9,588 nucleotides of DNA from assembly GCA_028281205.1 (NCBI GenBank), contig JANQKJ010000085.1:1-9588 (forward strand), given 5' to 3'. The translations under genes were made by a program, and so were the position numbers. This document shows positions 1 through 5,646 of this stretch, in pieces. The notes beneath the pieces were generated by a model. The model searched no databases. It was not told where the DNA came from and was given only the letters and a program-made list of their open reading frames with translations. Source of the stretch: Gammaproteobacteria bacterium. GTDB taxonomy: Bacteria > Pseudomonadota > Gammaproteobacteria > UBA4575. How positions within the stretch are numbered: position 1 is the first letter of the stretch; every line of letters begins with the position of its first letter.

Positions 1-107
1 TTGATAGAGTGCTAGATATGTGTCGCACTGCAGTTAACGTATTTAGTGATTCCTGTGGCGCTGTGATTATTGCTCGCTCCGAAGGAGAGCAAACTAAACT
101 TGTTTAG
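1..107 (+). CDS. Dicarboxylate/amino-acid:cation symporter (DAACS/SDF family), C-terminal fragment
   Basis: Only the last 34 codons are in the window; the gene enters from the left edge and stops at TAG 105-107. The visible peptide begins DRVLDMCRTAVNV and continues FSDSCGAVIIARSEGE. This matches the last transmembrane segment (TM8) of DAACS transporters such as GltP and Glt-Ph. There the Asp, Arg-Thr, Asn and final Asp of the D-x-x-R-T-x-x-N-V-x-x-D pattern bind the amino/carboxylate substrate and coupling ions. All of these residues are present here. The usual Thr-Gly before the last Asp (NVTGD) is Phe-Ser instead. Family members are inner-membrane importers of glutamate, aspartate or C4-dicarboxylates driven by H+ or Na+. 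Which substrate this one takes cannot be told from the fragment. It converges on fabI. Confidence 0.8.
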   Translation, partial: DRVLDMCRTAVNVFSDSCGAVIIARSEGEQTKLV

Positions 108-123
108 GGAACTTTGATTTATT

Positions 124-148
124 CTGGTATTTGGTTAAAAAATACCAG
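124..148. terminator. Hairpin between convergent symporter and fabI genes, possible bidirectional terminator
   Basis: CTGGTATTT (124-132) and AAATACCAG (140-148) form a perfect 9-bp stem with a 7-base loop. It lies 16 bases after the symporter stop and 61 bases after the fabI stop, where a shared terminator would be expected. Neither side has a clean run of T after the stem (AATAAATC on the minus strand, GCAAAAGTT on the plus strand). Intrinsic termination may therefore be weak, and the hairpin may mainly protect mRNA 3' ends. Confidence 0.4.
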
Positions 149-209
149 GCAAAAGTTCTAGATGTCTTTTAACGAAGTAATCGACATTAGTAGCCTTTGT
201 GAATAGTTT

Positions 210-992
210 TCAGTAGCCAGTCATGCCGACAATATTGAATCCCGCATCCACATAAGTAATTTCACCAGTTATTCCGCTAGCAAGATCAGAACATAGAAAC
301 GCAGCTGCATTACCTACTTCTTCAATTGAAACGTTTTTTCTTAATGGTGCGTTTTGTTCAACATGCTCTAGCATTTTGCGGAAATCACCGATACCCGCAG
401 CAGCAAGCGTACGGATAGGGCCAGCGGAAATACAATTGACGCGAATATTATCTGGGCCTAAGGCATATGCCATATAGCGAGTGTTTGCTTCCAGGCTTGC
501 TTTGGCTAAACCCATAATATTGTAGTTTGGCATGGCTTTAATTGCGCCTAAATATGATAAGGATAAGATAGCACTTGGGTGTCCGCTCATCATTGGTCGT
601 GCTGCTTTAGCTAAGGCGGTGAGACTATAGCTGCTTATATCGTGAGCAAGTTTAGATCCCTCGCGGGTTGTATTTTGGACAAAATCACCTTCCAATTCTT
701 CTTTTGGTGCGAAGGCAACCGAATGGACTAGAATGTCAAACTCTGGCCAATGTGTGCCTAATTGCTTAAAAAGATCATGGATATTTTCATCAGTTGACAC
801 ATCACATGGAAGCACAATCTCGCTGTCACATTCTTTGGCGAGTTTTTCCACACGGGACTGTAAGCGGTCATTCTGGTAGGTAAAGGCAAGCTCAGCACCT
901 TGATTGTGCATTGCTTGTGCAACACCCCATGCTATGGAGCGGTTACTAGCTACACCAATAATTAATGCCTTTTTATTTTCCAGAAAGCCCAT
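210..992 (-). CDS. fabI: Enoyl-[acyl-carrier-protein] reductase (NADH) FabI
   Basis: FabI catalyses the last step of each type II fatty acid elongation cycle, reducing trans-2-enoyl-ACP to acyl-ACP in the cytoplasm. The 260-residue product has the usual FabI length and aligns with E. coli FabI almost end to end. It is a short-chain dehydrogenase fold. The N-terminal dinucleotide-binding stretch GVASNRSIAWG is at residues 13-23 and CDVS at 63-66. The catalytic set is Tyr147, Tyr157 and Lys164 (E. coli Tyr146/Tyr156/Lys163, shifted by a one-residue insertion near 135-139), within SYLGAIKAMPNYNIMGLAK. The conserved ISAGPIRTLAAAGI and FRKML of the substrate-binding loop follow. The position equal to E. 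coli Gly93, where changes give triclosan or diazaborine resistance, is Ala93, as in some natural FabI proteins. The ATG at 992-990 is supported by a strong Shine-Dalgarno site. The gene stands alone, divergent from the peptide transporter operon. Confidence 0.97.
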   Translation of the reverse strand: MGFLENKKALIIGVASNRSIAWGVAQAMHNQGAELAFTYQNDRLQSRVEKLAKECDSEIVLPCDVSTDENIHDLFKQLGTHWPEFDILVHSVAFAPKEELEGDFVQNTTREGSKLAHDISSYSLTALAKAARPMMSGHPSAILSLSYLGAIKAMPNYNIMGLAKASLEANTRYMAYALGPDNIRVNCISAGPIRTLAAAGIGDFRKMLEHVEQNAPLRKNVSIEEVGNAAAFLCSDLASGITGEITYVDAGFNIVGMTGY

Positions 993-996
993 GGTT

Positions 997-1003
997 TCTC
1001 CCT
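997..1003 (-). promoter_or_regulatory. Ribosome binding site of fabI
   Basis: On the minus strand AGGGAGA lies 4 bases before the fabI ATG. It is the best Shine-Dalgarno match in the window and fixes the fabI start. Most other genes here have weak or no recognisable site. Confidence 0.75.
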
Positions 1004-1035
1004 AAAAGTAGTTCGCTTGAATTCACGCTTGTCGT

Positions 1036-1041
1036 TATACT
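1036..1041 (+). promoter_or_regulatory. Candidate -10 box for the peptide transporter operon
   Basis: TATACT differs from TATAAT at one position and is the best plus-strand -10 in the divergent region. No good -35 box sits 16-18 bases upstream: TTGAAT at 1017-1022 is only 13 bases away. The promoter may therefore need an activator. If used, transcription would begin near 1047-1049, after the GTG at 1045, which favours the downstream starts at 1069 or 1084. Confidence 0.3.
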
Positions 1042-1060
1042 GAGGTGCTTAAAAGGTGTA

Positions 1061-1090
1061 ATTATACATTGTCCGATAAATTGATGGCAG
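1061..1090 (-). promoter_or_regulatory. Candidate fabI promoter
   Basis: On the minus strand a perfect TATAAT (1066-1061) lies 18 bases after CTGCCA (1090-1085), a 4/6 match to TTGACA. Initiation would be near 1053-1055, giving a leader of about 60 bases before the fabI ATG. A second, weaker pair nearer the gene (ATTACA 1062-1057, 17-base spacer, TATAAC 1039-1034) is an alternative. The first promoter overlaps the 5' end of the divergent binding-protein gene. Confidence 0.45.
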
Positions 1091-3252
1091 CTCGACGAAT
1101 TTATAAAACCATATTACTGGTTATTTTGACGATACCAATATTGCAGGGCTGCGGAGATAAGCAGTGGAATAATCCTTATCGTGACGCAGATACGGATAAA
1201 GCAATAATTTATTCAGCGTTTCAAGAACGTCCCAAAGAATTAGATCCTGTTAAATCCTATAGTGCAAGTGAGTATACGTTTATTTCGCAAATTTACGAGC
1301 CGCCTCTGCAATATCATTATTTGAAACGCCCTTATCAGCTTATTCCACTAACCGCCACGCATATGCCAACCAAGGTATATCTTGATGACCAAGGAAATGA
1401 GTTACCCGCTGAAACAAATCCGGATGATATTGTGTTTACTGATTATATCGTTCAAATCCAACAAGGCATCAAATATCAACCGCACCCTGCTTTAGCCCAA
1501 AAAGATTCTGGCGATTACTACTACCATGAATTAACACAAACAGACTTAAATGATGTATATGTGTTAGCTGATTTTGCATATCAAGGTAGCAGAGAACTAA
1601 CTGCTAATGATTATGTGTACCAAATAAAACGCCTAGCACATCCGAATTTACATTCTCCACTCGCGGGTCTGCTGGGAAATTATATTGTCGACTTTAAAGA
1701 CTATCGAGAAAGAGTGTTAAAAGCTATAGAGGAGCATGATGAATCCCAATGGATGGATTTACGGTCTATAGACATGGAAGGTTTAGAAGTGCTTGATGAT
1801 TATAGTTACCGCATTCGAGTAAAAGGAGTTTACCCGCAGTTTATATACTGGTTGAGCATGCCATTTTTTTCACCCATTCCTTGGGAAGCTGATAAGTTTT
1901 ATGCTCAATCTGGAATGGAAGAACGAAATATATCATTTGATTGGTACCCAATCGGCACGGGACCTTTTATGCTCACTGAAAACAATCCAAATTTACGCAT
2001 GGTGTTGGATCGCAATCCAAATTTTCATGGTGAAAGCTATCCTACGGAAGGTGAACCAGGCGATGAACAAATGGGTTTGTTAGAAGATGCGGGTAAACCT
2101 TTACCGTTAGCTGATAAGGTTGTGTTTAGTTTAGAAAAAGAAAGCATTCCTTATTTTAATAAATTCCTTCAAGGTTATTACGACACTTCGGGCATCACTT
2201 CGGATAGTTTTGATCAATCAGTTGAACTTAATTCTCAGGGTGAATTTGGCTTAACTGAAGAGATGAGAGAAAAAGATATACAACTAGCTTCTGCAGTGCA
2301 GCCAAGTTTATTTTATCTTGGTTTTAATATGCGTGATCCAGTGCTCGGTGGAGACTCTGAGAGTGCGCGTTTGCTAAGGCGTGCCATTTCAATAGCAGTT
2401 GATTATGATGAGTTTATATCAATTTTTAAAAATGGTCGTGGCATTCCTGCACAAGGACCTATTCCTCCTGGGATTTATGGCTATGAAAAAGGTGAAGCAG
2501 GTATAAATCCGTATGTATATAACTGGGAAAATAATCGTCCCGTAAGGAAAAGTATTACTGAAGCAAAGCAACTTATGGTTGATGCTGGTTATGCGGATGG
2601 AATTGATCAAAAGTCAGGGCGACCTCTAATTCTTTATTTTGATACGGTTAGCCGAGGGGCAGATACCAAAGCATTACTGAATTGGATGATCAAGCAATTT
2701 AAAAAAATCGATATTGAACTAGTGATTCGCGGCACTGATGTCAATCGTTACTACGATAAAATTCGTGATGGTAAAGTGCAAATATATACTTTAGGTTGGA
2801 ACGCAGATTACCCAGACCCTGAAAACTTTTTCTTCCTTTTATATGGTCCGCACTCAGTATTGGATAGTAAGGGCCAGAATTACAGCAACTACAGCAATCC
2901 TGAATTTGATGCATTATTTGATCAAATGAAAAATATGGAGAACGGCCCTGAGCGAATGGCACTGATTCGGCAAATGAATGAGATTGTTAGAGCTGATGCA
3001 CCATGGGTTTGGGCGTTTAATCCTAAAGGCTATTCTTTGTACCATAGTTGGTATAAAAATGTTAAACCTAATGCGATGGCAAATAACAATATTAAGTATC
3101 GCCGAGTTGAACCCGAAGTGCGTGCTCAGCTACGTGAGCAATGGAATAAGCCGATACTATGGCCGCTATATTTGCTTATGTTTATATTGATAGTCACAAT
3201 CATTCCGGCAATACGTGGTTACTATCAACGTGAAAAAGCTAAAGCACTATGA
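1084..3252 (+). CDS. Peptide/oligopeptide ABC transporter solute-binding lipoprotein (SBP family 5) with C-terminal membrane anchor
   Basis: This protein is the extracytoplasmic receptor that delivers peptides or similar solutes to the permease pair encoded next. From ATG 1084 it is 722 residues, longer than typical DppA/OppA proteins (about 500-600). Residues 1-23 are a lipoprotein signal: basic MAARRIYK, a hydrophobic stretch, then the lipobox LQGC with Cys23. SBP5 hallmarks follow: EPPLQY near 65-71, LTANDYVYQIKR (the family's tA-DV-y segment), GTGPF near 291-295, RRAISIAVDYDEF near 431, WNADYPDPENFF near 571-583 and NYSNPEFDALFDQM after it. Residues about 690-711 (LYLLMFILIVTIIPAI) form a membrane segment followed by a basic tail, RGYYQREKAKAL. 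The protein thus appears to be anchored at both ends, with its C-terminus in the cytoplasm. The start is uncertain. GTG 1045 lies upstream of the likely transcription start. TTG 1069 has AAAAGG 12 bases ahead and is possible. ATG 1084 gives the best signal peptide. The substrate cannot be inferred. Confidence 0.9.
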   Translation: MAARRIYKTILLVILTIPILQGCGDKQWNNPYRDADTDKAIIYSAFQERPKELDPVKSYSASEYTFISQIYEPPLQYHYLKRPYQLIPLTATHMPTKVYLDDQGNELPAETNPDDIVFTDYIVQIQQGIKYQPHPALAQKDSGDYYYHELTQTDLNDVYVLADFAYQGSRELTANDYVYQIKRLAHPNLHSPLAGLLGNYIVDFKDYRERVLKAIEEHDESQWMDLRSIDMEGLEVLDDYSYRIRVKGVYPQFIYWLSMPFFSPIPWEADKFYAQSGMEERNISFDWYPIGTGPFMLTENNPNLRMVLDRNPNFHGESYPTEGEPGDEQMGLLEDAGKPLPLADKVVFSLEKESIPYFNKFLQGYYDTSGITSDSFDQSVELNSQGEFGLTEEMREKDIQLASAVQPSLFYLGFNMRDPVLGGDSESARLLRRAISIAVDYDEFISIFKNGRGIPAQGPIPPGIYGYEKGEAGINPYVYNWENNRPVRKSITEAKQLMVDAGYADGIDQKSGRPLILYFDTVSRGADTKALLNWMIKQFKKIDIELVIRGTDVNRYYDKIRDGKVQIYTLGWNADYPDPENFFFLLYGPHSVLDSKGQNYSNYSNPEFDALFDQMKNMENGPERMALIRQMNEIVRADAPWVWAFNPKGYSLYHSWYKNVKPNAMANNNIKYRRVEPEVRAQLREQWNKPILWPLYLLMFILIVTIIPAIRGYYQREKAKAL

Positions 3253-4226
3253 TTAGCTATATTATTCGCCGATTATTGTATGCAATCCCGATTTTAATCG
3301 GTGTGAATATTATTACTTTTATATTATTTTTTGTGGTCAATTCGCCAGATCACATGGCAATAAGTCAGCTAGGTGAAAAACATACAACTCCAGAACAGAT
3401 TGAAGAGTGGAAACGTGAACGTGGATATCATTTACCTTTGCTAGTGAATGAAACAGAAACAGGAATAGAAAAATTAACAGAAACAATCTTTTTTCAAAAG
3501 TCGATAAAATTATTTGTATTTGACTTTGGAAATTCCGATAGTGGAAGAAATATTGGTTACGATATTAGTAATCGCATGTGGCCAAGTTTGGCAATAGCAG
3601 TGCCCAATTTAATTCTTGGCTTATTGGTAACAATTACACTTGCTTTGATAATTGCATTTTTTCGTGCCACTTATATTGATTATTGGGCGGTAGTAATCTG
3701 TGTGGCCTTAATGTCAATTTCTGCGTTGTTTTACATTATTGGGGGGCAGTTTGTTATTGGGAAATTGTTGCAAGTTGTTCCTATCTCGGGCTATGACACG
3801 GGATTAGAAGCTATAAAATTTTTAATTCTTCCAGTAATTATAGGAGTTGTTGGTGGAATTGGTTCTGGCACACGTTGGTATCGAACAATTTTTTTAGAAG
3901 AAATTAATAAAGATTATGTGCGTACTGCTAGATCAAAAGGATTATCAGAACAATTAGTGTTGTTTAGACATGTGTTAAGAAATGCTTTAATTCCAATATT
4001 GACTGGTGTGGTTGTTGTGTTGCCTATGCTATTTATGGGTAGCCTGTTAGTGGAGAGTTTTTTTGGTATTCCTGGTCTTGGCAGCTATACGATTGATGCT
4101 ATTAATAGTCAGGATTTTGCCATTGTAAGGTCTATGGTTTATCTGGGTTCTGTTCTATACATCATTGGTCTGATATTAACAGATATTTCTTACACATTGG
4201 TTGATCCACGTATTCGCTTAAATTAA
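3249..4226 (+). CDS. ABC transporter permease, DppB/OppB/YejB type
   Basis: This is the first membrane subunit of the peptide-type importer; it forms half of the translocation channel in the inner membrane. The 325 residues fit the family. MISYIIRRLLYAIPILIGVN is the classic OppB/DppB start, running into TM1 (about 9-30). An extracytoplasmic stretch containing DFGNS (92-96) follows. Further hydrophobic segments lie at about 113-138, 145-166, 188-206, 247-268 and 294-312. The EAA-type cytoplasmic loop that docks onto the ATPase is at 217-246, with DYVRTARSKGL and RHVLRNALIPI. The protein ends with the family's YTLVDPRIRL. Its ATG overlaps the TGA of the binding-protein gene by 4 bases (ATGA), and no clear ribosome site is seen, so translation is probably coupled. 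Confidence 0.95.
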   Translation: MISYIIRRLLYAIPILIGVNIITFILFFVVNSPDHMAISQLGEKHTTPEQIEEWKRERGYHLPLLVNETETGIEKLTETIFFQKSIKLFVFDFGNSDSGRNIGYDISNRMWPSLAIAVPNLILGLLVTITLALIIAFFRATYIDYWAVVICVALMSISALFYIIGGQFVIGKLLQVVPISGYDTGLEAIKFLILPVIIGVVGGIGSGTRWYRTIFLEEINKDYVRTARSKGLSEQLVLFRHVLRNALIPILTGVVVVLPMLFMGSLLVESFFGIPGLGSYTIDAINSQDFAIVRSMVYLGSVLYIIGLILTDISYTLVDPRIRLN

Positions 4227-4228
4227 TC

Positions 4229-5641
4229 ATGCCATTTCAACCCGTCATATTAATCACTGATGCGTTATTTTTTATTTTAACTGCTTTGTTGGTGGTGTTT
4301 ATACTATTTGCACGAAAACGTGAGCATATTAGCCGGCCCTGGAAGAAGGTATTTAAACGTTCTACAGGTGCAGTGTCTTTAGTGGTATTGTCGACTTACT
4401 ACAGTATTGCTGTATTAGATTCTATGCATTTCAATCCGCGCTTGGAAAATGCTTCTACTGAGCAAGCAACCTATTCGAATGAAATTTTAAGCGTACTAGA
4501 TGTGTTCATGACCCCGATGCGCACTCAGGTTGAGAAAACTTTTTCTGCGCCGCTAGCCACGCATTTACTGTCCAAAGTAATGGTGCCACAAGAAGATGGT
4601 TCTATGCAGCAGGTCTATCCGCGTTTGAAATATGGAGGTGCTCATTTAGAAAATCCAGATCAGGATAAACTAGTAGATATCGTGTTGCTTGTGGTGCGCG
4701 GTATATTGTATGCGGCTATTGTATGGTTGGTGATGTGGGCAGTTATTAGTTTTATTTACTCACGCAAAGTAAAACTAACTATCTCTAAATCGATATCAAA
4801 GTTGTTTTCTTCAGATCAGGAATATCCAGTATGCGCAATTGCTATAACCACAGGTATTATAATTACTATTGTTTCTGTCTCTATGGTAGTGGGTTCTTAT
4901 TATCATTTATTTGGCACAGATAAAGTGGGACAAGATGTTTTTTATCAGGCGATAAAAAGTATCCGTACTGGAATCTTGATAGGGACATTAACTACCATTG
5001 TTATGTTGCCTGTGGCTATTACTTTGGGTGCAATGGCGGGTTTTTTCAGGGGTTGGGTAGACGATGTTATTCAATACTTATATACCACATTGAATTCAAT
5101 TCCTGGCGTATTACTGATTGCGGCATCTATTTTACTAGTGCAAATATATATGAGTAATAATGAAGAAAATTTTAACAGTTTGGTTGAACGGGCAGATATC
5201 CGTTTGTTATTTCTATGTTTGATATTGGGTATTACTAGTTGGACGGGCTTGTGCCGCTTGTTGCGTGCTGAAACATTCAAACTGCGTGAAATGGAATACA
5301 TTCAGGCAGCGACTGCTTTTGGGGTAACGAAGTTTAGAATACTTGTACGTCATGTGATGCCTAATTTTATGCATATTGTTTTAATCACAGTTGCGTTAGA
5401 TTTTAGTGGTTTGGTGCTGGCAGAAGCAGTTTTATCTTATATAAATATAGGAGTTGATCCCGCCACTAATAGTTGGGGCAATATGATCAACCAAGCACGT
5501 TTGGAAATGGCGCGTGACCCTGTGGTGTGGTGGTCGTTAACTGCTGCGTTTGTGTTTATGTTTATTCTAGTGTTGTTTGCTAATTTATTTGCAGATGTTG
5601 TCAGAGATGCACTTGATCCGCGTGTTGCAGGTTCGGAATAA
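4229..5641 (+). CDS. ABC transporter permease, DppC/OppC/YejE type, with long N-terminal membrane extension
   Basis: This is the second channel-forming subunit. The DppC/OppC core occupies about residues 200-465. It has a first core membrane segment at 201-223, then HLFGTDKVGQDVFYQAIKSIRTG (226-248), which is the family's GTD-x-x-G-x-D-v signature. The EAA loop is at 347-379, with EYIQAATAFG and RHVMPN. It ends with DALDPRV. At 470 residues it is about 150-170 longer than usual. The extra part is N-terminal: a membrane segment at 8-28, a basic stretch ARKREHISRPWKKVFKR, a second segment at 48-66, a loop of about 80 residues (67-149) predicted to be extracytoplasmic, and a third segment at 151-177 with a basic linker. 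The start lies 2 bases after the preceding stop without a recognisable Shine-Dalgarno site, so coupled translation is likely. The role of the extension is unknown. Confidence 0.93.
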   Translation: MPFQPVILITDALFFILTALLVVFILFARKREHISRPWKKVFKRSTGAVSLVVLSTYYSIAVLDSMHFNPRLENASTEQATYSNEILSVLDVFMTPMRTQVEKTFSAPLATHLLSKVMVPQEDGSMQQVYPRLKYGGAHLENPDQDKLVDIVLLVVRGILYAAIVWLVMWAVISFIYSRKVKLTISKSISKLFSSDQEYPVCAIAITTGIIITIVSVSMVVGSYYHLFGTDKVGQDVFYQAIKSIRTGILIGTLTTIVMLPVAITLGAMAGFFRGWVDDVIQYLYTTLNSIPGVLLIAASILLVQIYMSNNEENFNSLVERADIRLLFLCLILGITSWTGLCRLLRAETFKLREMEYIQAATAFGVTKFRILVRHVMPNFMHIVLITVALDFSGLVLAEAVLSYINIGVDPATNSWGNMINQARLEMARDPVVWWSLTAAFVFMFILVLFANLFADVVRDALDPRVAGSE

Positions 5642-5646
5642 AAGTA

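Noticed and set aside
108..209. tRNA or small RNA in the symporter-fabI gap
   Set aside because: No cloverleaf or T-loop consensus is present. The only structure is the 9-bp hairpin, which is better explained as a 3'-end element.
1017..1041. TTGAAT/TATACT as a standard sigma-70 promoter
   Set aside because: The spacer is only 13 bases, well short of the 16-18 needed. Only the -10 element was kept, at low confidence.
1901..2083. Open frame of 60 codons (+) inside the binding-protein gene
   Set aside because: It lies wholly within a strongly supported gene in another frame and has no family resemblance. The open frames at 2419-2610 (-), 2741-2962 (-), 2978-3190 (+) and 5071-5301 (-) were dismissed for the same reason.
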